Below, in pieces: positions 7,520 through 14,913 of a stretch of 27,359 nucleotides of DNA. Positions within the stretch are counted from its first letter, which is position 1; each line of letters opens with the position of its first letter. Origin of the DNA: CAZMUD01 sp964569715 (GTDB lineage Bacteria > Chloroflexota > Dehalococcoidia > Dehalococcoidales > UBA2162); assembly GCA_964569715.1 (NCBI GenBank), contig CAZMUD010000010.1, positions 1-27,359 of the forward strand, given 5' to 3'. The translations under genes and the position numbers were made by a program. The notes under the pieces were generated by a model. That model made no database searches, had not been told where the DNA came from, and saw nothing but the letters and a program-made list of their open reading frames with translations.

Positions 7520-8167
7520 TTAATCCCCCTTCCTCACCAGAAGACATATATTCCGGGAAAAGAACTTGAGCGGGAAGCGGTGGGAGCTTTCGGGGAAGGA
7601 TTTTAGCACCTGAAAGCCTGCCCGTTTCACCAGCCCTTCCAGCTCAGGGTAGGAGAACAGGTAGTAGTAGCGCTCCAGGGTCTTGCCTTTTGTCCGCCAG
7701 GGCACGGCTACCTCCTTACCACTGAACCAGAACCTGGGTTGCCAGCAGTTCCACACCGTGATTAGGGCTTCGCCACCCGGCTTTAACACCCGCCTCAGCT
7801 CGTTCAGTGTTGCTTGCCTCTCCCTTTTACCCTTGATATGGTGGTAGGTAGCCACCGAGATTGCCCAGTCAAAGACTCCATCAGCAAAGGGAAAGTGGCT
7901 AACATCGGCTATTAACAGGTTGACGGCGAAATTGAACTTCTGCGAGTATTTTCGGGCAAACCTCAGCATCTCACCAGAAAAATCCACGCCATACAAGGCA
8001 AAGTTCTGCCCGAAGGGCAGAAAATCGGGACCGTGGGCACAGCCGATGTTAACCAGACTACCCTTCTGCCACCGGCGTGCCAGCGCCTCCAGCTCACTGC
8101 GGAATATCGACCAGTGCCTGAAGTTATACCAGCTCGGAGCTATCTCATTAAATATATCTCTTGTCAC
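7520..8167 (-). CDS. Trm9-like class I SAM methyltransferase (putative tRNA wobble-uridine methyltransferase)
   Basis: 215 residues, Rossmann-fold methyltransferase: motif I NIGCAHG (40-46), acidic Asp62 in GVDFSGEM, and LKPGGEALITVW (128-139). Features beyond a generic methyltransferase match the Trm9/ALKBH8 family as I know it: the N-terminal FNEIAPSWYNFRHWSI (6-21), the HHIKGKRER block after motif IV (109-117), VPW (155-157) and RYYYLF (166-171) followed by an acidic ELEGL. In eukaryotes Trm9 with Trm112 methylates cm5U34 of tRNA to mcm5U34, the step after Elp3. Elp3 is the divergent neighbour. The start is GTG at 8167, whose ribosome-binding region (GGGGATAGG) comes from a repeat end. It could instead be an unrelated small-molecule methyltransferase of the same superfamily. 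Confidence 0.78.
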   Translation of the reverse strand: MTRDIFNEIAPSWYNFRHWSIFRSELEALARRWQKGSLVNIGCAHGPDFLPFGQNFALYGVDFSGEMLRFARKYSQKFNFAVNLLIADVSHFPFADGVFDWAISVATYHHIKGKRERQATLNELRRVLKPGGEALITVWNCWQPRFWFSGKEVAVPWRTKGKTLERYYYLFSYPELEGLVKRAGFQVLKSFPESSHRFPLKFFSRNICLLVRKGD

Positions 8168-8440
8168 CCTATCCCCTGCCCGCCGTCCCTCCGGGACTAT
8201 GGCAGGCGGGCCTTTATCCCCTTCCCCTCAAGGGGAAGGGGAATTGGTTACTTAAGAGAGGCTCCGCCTCTCTTTGACTCTCCTTTAATATTTACTTCGC
8301 AAGCAGAGAGAAGGGAGGGTTCTTTTAAAGAGGGGCTGGTGCCCCTCTTAGACGCCCCGTTAGTCTGGTCTCCTTCAAAGGAGAAAAGGAGGGTTTTTAA
8401 AGAGGGGGCTTCGCCCCCTCTTAGACTCCCCCTTTGAATC
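8168..8440. repeat. Palindromic intergenic repeat cluster B
   Basis: Fills most of the 323-bp space between the methyltransferase and elp3. In order: a CCCGCC/GGCGGG arm pair enclosing a GTCCC-TCC-GGGAC hairpin (about 8179-8210); CCCCTTCCCCT/AGGGGAAGGGG (8218-8241); AAGAGAGGC/GCCTCTCTT (8254-8274); AAGAGGGGC/GCCCCTCTT (8328-8349); TCTCCTT/AAGGAGA (8369-8384); and AAGAGGGGGC/GCCCCCTCTT (8400-8422). Several nested or serial insertions of one family are the simplest reading. Confidence 0.85.
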
Positions 8441-8490
8441 CATAAGCCTGAATCTGTTAAACTATTTATGTCTTCTAAAGGAAGTATACT

Positions 8491-9984
8491 ATGAAAAAGT
8501 TTGCCAGGACAATATCCGGGGTTACCCCGGTAGCGGTTATGACCCTGCCTATGAAGTGCCCCGGGCAATGCATCTATTGCCCCACCTACCCGGCTACACC
8601 CCAAAGCTATACCCCGGAGTCGCCAGCAGTATTGCGAGCCAGGCAGTGTGGCTACGATGCTCAGAAACAGGTCAGGCTGAGGCTAAAAATTCTATCTGAA
8701 ATGGGGCACCATACCGATAAGGTTGAACTGATAGTAATGGGTGGCACCTTCCTGGCTTGCCCCGAGGACTATCAATACCAGTTTATTAAGGACTGCTTTG
8801 ATGCCCTGAATGGCGAAGAGTCAGCCACGCTGGAAGAGGCAAAGCGACTTAACGAAACGGCCAGCAATCGCTGCACCGGGCTGTGCATAGAAACCAGACC
8901 GGATTGGTGCCAGCAGGAGCAAATAGACAGAATGCTCGAGTTTGGCACTACCCGGGTAGAGCTTGGGGTTCAAACCTTAAATGATGAAATCTACCAACTG
9001 GTAAGAAGAGGACATAAGGTGGAAGATGTAGTTAGAGCCACCGCATTGCTCAAGGAGCACGGCTTTAAGGTGCACTACCACTGGATGCCAGGACTGCCTG
9101 GCTCAACTCCAGAAGAGGACTTTGAGCGAGCCAAACAGCTATTTAGCGATGCTCGCTTCAGACCAGATGGCTTGAAGCTATATCCCACCATGGTGGTAGA
9201 AGGCACCGAACTGGAAAAATGGTATCAGGACGGGCGCTACCAGCCATACACTGATGACACGATGATTAATCTGGTGGCTGATATTAAGTCTATTGTGCCC
9301 AAGTATGTCAGAATCTCACGAGTGCTGCGTGATATCCCCTCAAAATTCATTGTCGGTGGTCTAAAGGACTCGCTGCGGAATGTGGTTAAAGAGCGAATGA
9401 AGCAACTGGCAACTGAATGTAAGTGTATCCGGTGCCGGGAATATGGACACCGGGCCCGCGGGGGCTGGGAAATAGGCGAACCACGGATGGTAAGAATGGA
9501 CTACGAAGCTTCAGGGGGTAAGGAAATCTTTTTATCCTTTGAGGATGAAAAGGAAACGCTATTTGGCCTGCTGCGGATGAGGATTCAAACTAAAACCATA
9601 GCCAATTTGGAACAGGAGGCTTTTCAAACTGAACCCTCATACAGGCTGGGGCAGGAGATCTGTCAAACCAAGCCCGTAGCCAGTCTACCCCGGGAAAGTA
9701 TGAAAATGGCGTTAATCAGAGAGCTACATATATATGGTCCTGAAGTTCCGCTAAGGCAGCAAGAGCCAAAAGAAGCCTGGCATAAGATTTCAGGCACGGC
9801 ATCAGTAAAAGAAGCCCAGCATAAGGGTTTGGGTAAGGCACTACTGACCGAAGCCGAGAGGATTGCCCGGGAAGAATTTCAAGCGCAGCCAATGGTGGTC
9901 TTGAGCGGGACTGGAGCCAAGGAATACTACCGTACCGAGTTTGGCTATAGCTCACAGGGAGACTATATGGTCAAGAGTATGTAG
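8491..9984 (+). CDS. elp3: Elp3-family tRNA uridine-34 carboxymethyltransferase (radical SAM + GNAT)
   Basis: 497 residues. The radical-SAM half carries Cys23-x3-Cys27-x2-Cys30 (CPGQCIYC), binding a 4Fe-4S cluster. The C-terminal half is a GNAT domain with the acetyl-CoA loop HKGLGKALL and the terminal YYRTEFGY. Elp3 uses acetyl-CoA and SAM to make 5-carboxymethyluridine at tRNA position 34. Bacterial members occur in Dehalococcoides, where a structure is known. ATG has AAAGGAAG about 7 nt upstream. Oddity: residues 362-400, between the two domains, hold three degenerate 13-residue repeats with a QT(K/E) core. Farther on, KEAWHK (427) and KEAQHK (440) are again 13 residues apart (DNA copies 9769-9786 and 9808-9825 differ by 2 of 18 bases). 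No active-site loss is seen. Confidence 0.93.
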   Translation: MKKFARTISGVTPVAVMTLPMKCPGQCIYCPTYPATPQSYTPESPAVLRARQCGYDAQKQVRLRLKILSEMGHHTDKVELIVMGGTFLACPEDYQYQFIKDCFDALNGEESATLEEAKRLNETASNRCTGLCIETRPDWCQQEQIDRMLEFGTTRVELGVQTLNDEIYQLVRRGHKVEDVVRATALLKEHGFKVHYHWMPGLPGSTPEEDFERAKQLFSDARFRPDGLKLYPTMVVEGTELEKWYQDGRYQPYTDDTMINLVADIKSIVPKYVRISRVLRDIPSKFIVGGLKDSLRNVVKERMKQLATECKCIRCREYGHRARGGWEIGEPRMVRMDYEASGGKEIFLSFEDEKETLFGLLRMRIQTKTIANLEQEAFQTEPSYRLGQEICQTKPVASLPRESMKMALIRELHIYGPEVPLRQQEPKEAWHKISGTASVKEAQHKGLGKALLTEAERIAREEFQAQPMVVLSGTGAKEYYRTEFGYSSQGDYMVKSM

Positions 9985-10104
9985 TTCAGATTTCATTCCA
10001 AAGCAGCTTTATGAGTCAGGAGCCACCTTAGACTCCTCAAATATTGCGCCAATCAATGATAACTTGACTAATTTGAAGCCCTGGACCGGAGGCAAACATA
10101 TCCC

Positions 10105-10863
10105 CTATTTGCGCGTAACCTCTTCCTCGCTCATTCTCTGTGGCTCTATGGCAAACTCTCTGCGCCACCTTGTGGAGTCAACAGGTTCGCGGCGCCGCAG
10201 CTTGCGATAGTAAGGGGAGCCAGATAAGTATAAACCAGCCACCGGGTTATGACCAAAGACCCTGTCCTTGGCTACCAGCACAGTAACTGGAGCCTGAGAA
10301 TACTTGAAGAACAGTGAGTCATGCCCCACACAGAGTCCCACCAGTATGTTAAACTCCGTCCCCTCATCATTCAAGATTTCAGCCTGGGATATGGGGCTAC
10401 ACATCGATTCCCAGTGACCTGGACCGCTAAACTTGCTTATTATCTTTTCCTCATCCTTGATACCAATTGTCTCCTTGGCTATACCGCCTGCCTTGCAACA
10501 AACAGAAACAACATCAAAGCCTTTCCTTTCCAAGATTGTGGTCAGCGTTTCCGCCTCACCCTTTAAACCATCGCAGAAGGCGATGCCAAGCTTCCTATAG
10601 CCCATCTTCTTGGCGAACTGCACCACCTCCTCTACCCTCGAGTTACGCGTAGTAACACCCTCCGGCAGGTTCATATAACACTCAAATTCCTGAATAGAGG
10701 CCTGGCGGGCAAATTCCCTCACCTCTGGCTTATCATATTCCCGTAATGCTCGCTTGATGACCTCCGATTTAGTCTTGGTAGGGCAGTTTGACGGTCCCTC
10801 GAGAGAATGCTCGCTACCGCAGACTACTTTGGTACACTTGGCACATTCAATTTTCTCATCCAT
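10105..10863 (-). CDS. DUF1847 cysteine-rich putative metal-binding protein
   Basis: 252 residues with an N-terminal cysteine cluster Cys7-x2-Cys10-x4-Cys15 (ECAKCTKVVC) and Cys27, typical of DUF1847, described as a metal-binding family. Further conserved-looking cysteines follow in IAFCDGL, VSVCCKAGG, ESMCSPIS and LVGLCVGHDSLF. The alternating hydrophobic strands (KLGIAFC, NILVGLCVG, VTVLVAKD) suggest an alpha/beta core. ATG start with AAGGG upstream. It is convergent with elp3 and has its own promoter candidate. The cofactor and reaction are not known to me. Confidence 0.85.
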   Translation of the reverse strand: MDEKIECAKCTKVVCGSEHSLEGPSNCPTKTKSEVIKRALREYDKPEVREFARQASIQEFECYMNLPEGVTTRNSRVEEVVQFAKKMGYRKLGIAFCDGLKGEAETLTTILERKGFDVVSVCCKAGGIAKETIGIKDEEKIISKFSGPGHWESMCSPISQAEILNDEGTEFNILVGLCVGHDSLFFKYSQAPVTVLVAKDRVFGHNPVAGLYLSGSPYYRKLRRREPVDSTRWRREFAIEPQRMSEEEVTRK

Positions 10864-10922
10864 AAAATTCCCTTCTTATCTCTATTTAATAAACACCTGC
10901 AACCGGCATCGACCTAGAACTC

Positions 10923-10931
10923 ATTATAACA
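10923..10931 (-). promoter_or_regulatory. Extended -10 promoter of the DUF1847 gene
   Basis: Minus strand TGTTATAAT (TATAAT complement at 10923-10928), about 60 nt before the ATG. No good -35 is visible; an extended -10 can compensate. Confidence 0.5.
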
Positions 10932-11070
10932 CAGACAGGTTGAAGAGCTAACTTTTCATACTTTCCCTCGTTATACTATTATGCAGGGATAATACCATAA
11001 TTATTAGCCAGACCAAGGCATAATGCGGGCTCTGAGAGGGTATTACCTAGTCCCCAGATAGGCTTGACAC

Positions 11071-11098
11071 TTGACAAATAAATATATCGTGCTATAGT
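11071..11098 (+). promoter_or_regulatory. Promoter P1 of the surface-protein gene
   Basis: TTGACA (11071-11076), 16-nt spacer, TGC-TATAGT (-10 at 11093-11098). A second TTGACA at 11064 is out of spacing. Transcription near 11105 would give a leader of about 330 nt before the surface-protein ATG. Confidence 0.65.
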
Positions 11099-11157
11099 GA
11101 TTATAATAACTTGTCGCCATTAGGCAAATAATTATCGTATAATCGTTTAGTGATTCA

Positions 11158-11187
11158 GTCCACCTGGAGCAGGTAGGGAGGGTGGAC
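11158..11187 (+). other. Hairpin in the P1 leader
   Basis: GTCCACC (11158-11164) pairs with GGTGGAC (11181-11187) around a 16-nt loop, with an alternative inner ACCT/AGGT pairing. No U-tract follows, so it is not an intrinsic terminator; it may stabilise the mRNA or be an operator. Confidence 0.45.
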
Positions 11188-11219
11188 AGGATAGCTTTAT
11201 ATAGGGTATTGACAAGGTA

Positions 11220-11228
11220 TGCTATAAT
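11220..11228 (+). promoter_or_regulatory. Promoter P2 (extended -10) of the surface-protein gene
   Basis: TGCTATAAT (11220-11228) is a perfect extended -10. TTGACA at 11209-11214 is only 8 nt away and cannot act as its -35. A further TATAAT lies at 11138-11143 without a partner. Confidence 0.45.
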
Positions 11229-11275
11229 ACCGTAAGGTGTAGTATAACTACTTTGGGTTTACTATAAGTAAAATT

Positions 11276-11289
11276 AGAAAGGGGGTGAT
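11276..11289 (+). promoter_or_regulatory. Unusually complete ribosome-binding site of the leader ORF
   Basis: AGAAAGGGGGTGAT can pair along all 14 positions with a typical bacterial 16S 3' end (AUCACCUCCUUUCU), with one G-U wobble. It ends 3 nt before the ATG at 11293. It decides the start of the 22-codon leader ORF. Confidence 0.6.
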
Positions 11290-11292
11290 GCC

Positions 11293-11361
11293 ATGGTAAG
11301 AGCCCGAAAGGGGAGAGTTATTAAACTCAACAATAGATTAAGACTTACCTTGTCTCCATAA
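11293..11361 (+). CDS. Putative 22-residue basic leader peptide
   Basis: ATG to TAA, 22 codons, beginning MVRARKGRVIK and ending RLRLTLSP; 7 of 22 residues are Arg or Lys. The near-perfect ribosome-binding site at 11276-11289 argues for real translation. The same RNA can fold as a closing stem GGTAAG (11295-11300)/CTTACC (11344-11349) around a CCC-GAAA-GGG hairpin (11303-11312) and a GAGTT-ATTA-AACTC hairpin (11315-11328). It sits 75 nt before the surface-protein gene, so it may tune its expression or simply load ribosomes on the mRNA. The peptide itself may have no function. Confidence 0.5.
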   Translation: MVRARKGRVIKLNNRLRLTLSP

Positions 11362-11436
11362 GAGAAGGAGCATAGGTTTATCTCTTTGTTTGTGGAGATA
11401 TAAGGATATTCTAACAAGGAGGATTTATAAAGGTAG

Positions 11437-14400
11437 ATGAAAAAGAATTTAACTAGAATACTGGGAGTGGCACTGCCGTTAGCGATGGTGCTTGCCCTGG
11501 CAGTTACCCTGATACCGGCCAGCGCACCTGAGACAACGGAGGCTGCCGTAGGTCAGGCACGCTTCTCCCTCATACCGCTACCCAAGTATGGTTCGGCCGG
11601 CAGATATGTGCTGACACCAGCTACTAATGTCGGAGCGATAGCGGTTACCCCCGTCGGCGATACAGTGTTTGCCGCAGCTAACATCTCGGCATCGGCGAGT
11701 ATTATTGACCTGCTGAAGTCAACCGATGGCGGCTATACCTGGACGCTGCAGAGTGCCTTCAAGACTACGGCTGCTGCTAACAGCGATACCACCAACATAA
11801 CGGCTATCGGGGTATCTCCCGAGTATGCCACCGACACCACTATGTTTGTCGCCACCGAGACGGATGTTTACCAGACGGTTGATGGCGGCGCCGCCTTCAC
11901 GGCGATGACCCGGCCATCAGGATGGGCCGGTACTGAGACCATCAGTGACATGGATATCGCCCTGGACGAGGGCGGACGGCTGTCAATAATCATCGGCAGC
12001 GAAGATAGCGGTGGTGCCGGAGATGTCTATGCCTATGTCCCGGCCACGACCGGCATGAGCTGGAAGGCGCAGGCTGTTGGCAGAGATGTCCAGGCGGCTG
12101 CCTTCTCACCCAACTTCGCCGATGACGAGTGCATCATAGCGGTAACCTGCAACGGCACCGACACCCTAATCAAGCTCTCCTTCGGTTCGACCAAGGATGG
12201 CGGTGGCTGGGGAGATTCCGTCGGTGACGGCACCTTCCTGAACGCAGATGCTGAGGATATAGCCACCACCACACGGGCGAGGATTGCCTTCCCCGACGAC
12301 TATGATGTTGATTCTACACTCTCCAACATCGCCTTCGTCGGGCTAAGGGCAGGCACTGACGACCATGCCACCGCTGAGTACGGTGACGTTTACAAGGTAA
12401 CCCTTACGCCGACAAAGTCGTCAACCGAAGACCTTAATGTGAGAGGGCTTGTCTCTACCGTCCGCACGGCAACCAACATCTGGTCTATTGATGTCAGCGG
12501 CGATGCCGAGGCAGCCACCATCCTGGTGGGCACGAACAAGTGGACCACCGGTGCCGCCGTAGGCACCTATTACTGGACAACCTACTACAGCACCGATAGC
12601 GGTGTGAACTGGTCCAGCGCCCGCGAGAAGTCGCCCACCGGGGCATCATTAGGGGCAGCTGCTTCACCTGCTGCCGGCGCCATGACCGAAGTGGTGATGG
12701 CACCCGGCTTTGCTACCGACGGGGTGGCTTATGCCGGCACCAGGGGTGGTGAGACCAGCGCCTTCTCCCGAACTGCCGATGGCGGCAAGTCCTTTAACCA
12801 GATAAGCCTTATTGACTACTCCACTTACTATTCGGTGAGTGATTTCGACCCCAACGTCATGTTTGGCACTAGTAACCCCACCGCCTATATGGTTACGCGG
12901 ATTGGTACCACGCGTGGCACTTTGTGGAAGACCACCGATGGTGGTGGCAAGTGGGAGAGAATATGGTCTTACGCCAATCCTACCGTGACTGATAAGCTCG
13001 ATAAGCACTACTCCGTGAGTGGCGCGGAATTTGCCTATGACCAAACCAATGGCAAGTTCTGGCGCTCGTCAGATGACGGGGCAACCTTCCCCAGGGTAGT
13101 AAACGCCAAGACGGGAAGCCTTGTCGTGGTCAGCGTAATTGACGAGAACACCATCTGGACTTGTAACGCCGCTGGTGCCATCTGGTCAACTACCAAGCTG
13201 GGGCGACCATGGGTCAAGCCCGACGAGAGCGACGTAGCTGGTCAGTACCCAACGATGTATTGGCGGAATGGAGACAAGATTATAGTGTCCACCTATAGCG
13301 GGAAGGTGTTCATCTCAACCGATGCTGGCGTGACCTATACCGATACGGTGGGCGTTAGCGACCTCGCCGCTTATTCAGCCGCCGTCTTCGCCAATGACTA
13401 CGCCGACACCGGCTACATCTATTCCCTGGTTGGGTATGCAGGTGGTGGTATCTGGAGGATTGAGCTGAACGAGGACGACCCGGATTCCACCGAGTGGAAG
13501 CAGATTGATGCCAGCCAAGCCAACATCGACGCCGGCTCTGCTACCGTCAAAACCTACTTTGGGTTCCAGCTGAGTGGCCCTACGCTTTACTACTGGGATT
13601 ACGCGACGGTAAATACTACTGGTAATGTCGGTGGCTTCTGGCGGTGTGTCAACCCGGCGGCTGATATCGATGGCATCTATCCACCGCTCTTCGAAAAGAC
13701 ACAGACCGGGCTGACGACTAACATGGTAATGGGCTTTGCCGGTTATGGCATAATGCCCAACACCATATTCATGGCGGACAGTAGTGTTGCTGGCACTTCT
13801 AACTGCCACAACCAGGTCTATGCCTTCGGCGATGTCCTGAGCAGTCCGGTGACTCTGGTGTTACCAGACGATGAAGCCACAGACCAGGGTATTCAGCTTG
13901 ACCTCACCTTAATCACCCAGACAGTAGTCCTGGGCTGGGAATCAATGCCCCTGGCTACCGAATACAAGGTTCAGGTTTCCCTGGATGATGGGTTCGCGAG
14001 TAAGACCGACTACACCGGCGTTACAGGGACGCAACAGAGAGCGAGCAACCTTATCCCCGGTTTGACATACTACTGGCGGGTGAGGGCAGAGGAGCCGCTA
14101 ATGTCGCCATGGTCTGAGACTCGCAGCTTCGTTGTTGCCGCTTTCGAGCCAACAGTAGCTCCAGTGGTGTTTGACATCGTATCTCCAGAACTCGGAGCTA
14201 CCGACGTCTCGACTCTGCCTACCTTTGTCTGGACTGAGGTTGAAGGGGCTACCAGCTACGAGCTGGTAGTAGCCGAGGACCCCACCTTCGCCATTATAGA
14301 CTGGAGTTCCACTGCAACGAGCACATTCTTTAAGGCTGAGGAAGCTCTGGCCTACGACACCGCCTATGCCTGGAAGGTAACGGCAGTTCCTGATGGCCCA

Positions 14401-14604
14401 TCGGCAACAGGTGTATTCACCACCGAGGCAGAAGCAGCAGAAGCAGCAGTGACTGAACCAACCGAACCAGCGGAGATACAAATCGTAGAAGTCCCAGGGG
14501 CAGCTCCGATTCCAAGCTACCTGCTGTGGATGATAATCGGTATTGGTGCAGTACTGTTCATTGCCTTGATTGTCTTGATAGTTAGGACCAGGCGTGTAGC
14601 CTAA
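11437..14604 (+). CDS. Giant surface protein with Asp-box and fibronectin-like domains (S-layer candidate)
   Basis: 1055 residues. A Sec signal peptide (1-30, ASA before the predicted cut) precedes a large extracellular part with many Asp-box/BNR motifs of the form S/T-x-D-G-G-x-x-W: STDGGYTWT, STDSGVNWS, TADGGKSFN, TTDGGGKWE, STDAGVTYT. This implies a beta-propeller as in sialidase/Ycf48/VPS10-like folds; no sialidase catalytic set is evident. Two fibronectin-III-like modules follow (about 807-905, 908-1005; YYWRVRAEEP, YAWKVTAVP), then a Glu/Ala/Thr linker, one membrane helix (about 1027-1049) and the basic tail RTRRVA. It is therefore anchored at its C-terminus with the bulk outside. The long promoter-rich leader and strong terminator fit high expression. 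An S-layer role is inference. Confidence 0.82.
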   Translation: MKKNLTRILGVALPLAMVLALAVTLIPASAPETTEAAVGQARFSLIPLPKYGSAGRYVLTPATNVGAIAVTPVGDTVFAAANISASASIIDLLKSTDGGYTWTLQSAFKTTAAANSDTTNITAIGVSPEYATDTTMFVATETDVYQTVDGGAAFTAMTRPSGWAGTETISDMDIALDEGGRLSIIIGSEDSGGAGDVYAYVPATTGMSWKAQAVGRDVQAAAFSPNFADDECIIAVTCNGTDTLIKLSFGSTKDGGGWGDSVGDGTFLNADAEDIATTTRARIAFPDDYDVDSTLSNIAFVGLRAGTDDHATAEYGDVYKVTLTPTKSSTEDLNVRGLVSTVRTATNIWSIDVSGDAEAATILVGTNKWTTGAAVGTYYWTTYYSTDSGVNWSSAREKSPTGASLGAAASPAAGAMTEVVMAPGFATDGVAYAGTRGGETSAFSRTADGGKSFNQISLIDYSTYYSVSDFDPNVMFGTSNPTAYMVTRIGTTRGTLWKTTDGGGKWERIWSYANPTVTDKLDKHYSVSGAEFAYDQTNGKFWRSSDDGATFPRVVNAKTGSLVVVSVIDENTIWTCNAAGAIWSTTKLGRPWVKPDESDVAGQYPTMYWRNGDKIIVSTYSGKVFISTDAGVTYTDTVGVSDLAAYSAAVFANDYADTGYIYSLVGYAGGGIWRIELNEDDPDSTEWKQIDASQANIDAGSATVKTYFGFQLSGPTLYYWDYATVNTTGNVGGFWRCVNPAADIDGIYPPLFEKTQTGLTTNMVMGFAGYGIMPNTIFMADSSVAGTSNCHNQVYAFGDVLSSPVTLVLPDDEATDQGIQLDLTLITQTVVLGWESMPLATEYKVQVSLDDGFASKTDYTGVTGTQQRASNLIPGLTYYWRVRAEEPLMSPWSETRSFVVAAFEPTVAPVVFDIVSPELGATDVSTLPTFVWTEVEGATSYELVVAEDPTFAIIDWSSTATSTFFKAEEALAYDTAYAWKVTAVPDGPSATGVFTTEAEAAEAAVTEPTEPAEIQIVEVPGAAPIPSYLLWMIIGIGAVLFIALIVLIVRTRRVA

Positions 14605-14648
14605 TTAACCACCCGGTTTTGACTTGACGGGTAATACCTGACCCGAAT

Positions 14649-14685
14649 AAAAAGAGAGGTCGCCCAAGGCGACCTCTCTTTTTTT
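14649..14685 (+). terminator. Strong intrinsic terminator of the first surface-protein gene
   Basis: A-rich flank, GAGAGGTCGCC / GGCGACCTCTC perfect stem with CAA loop, then seven or more T. The whole arm pairs for 16 bp counting the A/T flank, 45 nt after the stop codon. It is the clearest terminator in the window. Confidence 0.95.
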
Positions 14686-14715
14686 ATGTTTTTAAGACTC
14701 TGCCCCCAGAGGGAA

Positions 14716-14787
14716 GTATGTCACCCTGAGTGAGTATGTCACCCTGAGTGAGTATGTCACCCTGAGCGAGTGTGTCACCCTGAGCGA
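14716..14787. repeat. Four-copy 18-bp tandem repeat
   Basis: Units GTATGTCACCCTGAGTGA at 14716, 14734, 14752 and 14770; the third and fourth vary by one and two bases. The unit is the left end of the TGTCA..CTGAGCGAAGCGAAG palindrome that continues to about 14836 (CTCAGAATGACAG). Confidence 0.9.
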
Positions 14788-14836
14788 AGCGAAGGGTCTC
14801 GGAGATTCTTCGTCACTCTGCTCCTCAGAATGACAG
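14770..14836. repeat. REP-like imperfect palindrome, copy 1
   Basis: Left arm TGTCACCCTGAGCGAAGCGAAG and right arm CTTCG...CTCAGAATGACA in inverted orientation (quoted in parts: TGTCACCCTGAGCGAAG, then CTCAGAATGACAG). The same element recurs at 26796-26849. It lies between the terminator and the second surface-protein gene. Confidence 0.75.
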
Positions 14837-14913
14837 TAGGCTGGTTTGCTCCTCAGAATGGCAATACAAGGAGAGGTTGACTTCCACCTAAAAGCAGGAT
14901 TAGAATTTGCCAT

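Larger units (their letters stand above)
10864..11436. other. 573-bp regulatory intergenic region
   Basis: No full-size gene. It holds, from left: the DUF1847 promoter (minus), two TTGACA boxes with P1, an isolated TATAAT, a hairpin, P2, the leader ORF with its strong ribosome-binding site, a TATCTC/GAGATA hairpin (11379-11400), and AAGGAGG (11416-11422) 14 nt before the surface-protein ATG. A TAG directly before that ATG excludes an upstream in-frame start. Confidence 0.7.

Noticed and set aside
8033..8604. Open frames over the repeat cluster before elp3
   Set aside because: They are built of palindromic repeats, lack ribosome-binding sites and partly overlap elp3 on the other strand.
11209..11228. 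TTGACA plus TATAAT as a standard promoter
   Set aside because: The spacer is only 8 nt. The -10 can work only as an extended -10 element.
11293..11349. Known riboswitch class (fluoride, c-di-GMP) in the surface-protein leader
   Set aside because: The conserved core bases of these classes are not there; only a generic branched fold can be drawn.
12033..14481. Several minus-strand frames of 60-144 codons within the first surface-protein gene
   Set aside because: Antisense shadows of a repetitive coding sequence with biased codon use; no family features or ribosome sites.
14716..14787. Possible CRISPR array from the four tandem units
   Set aside because: The units are contiguous with no spacers, and no cas genes are present.
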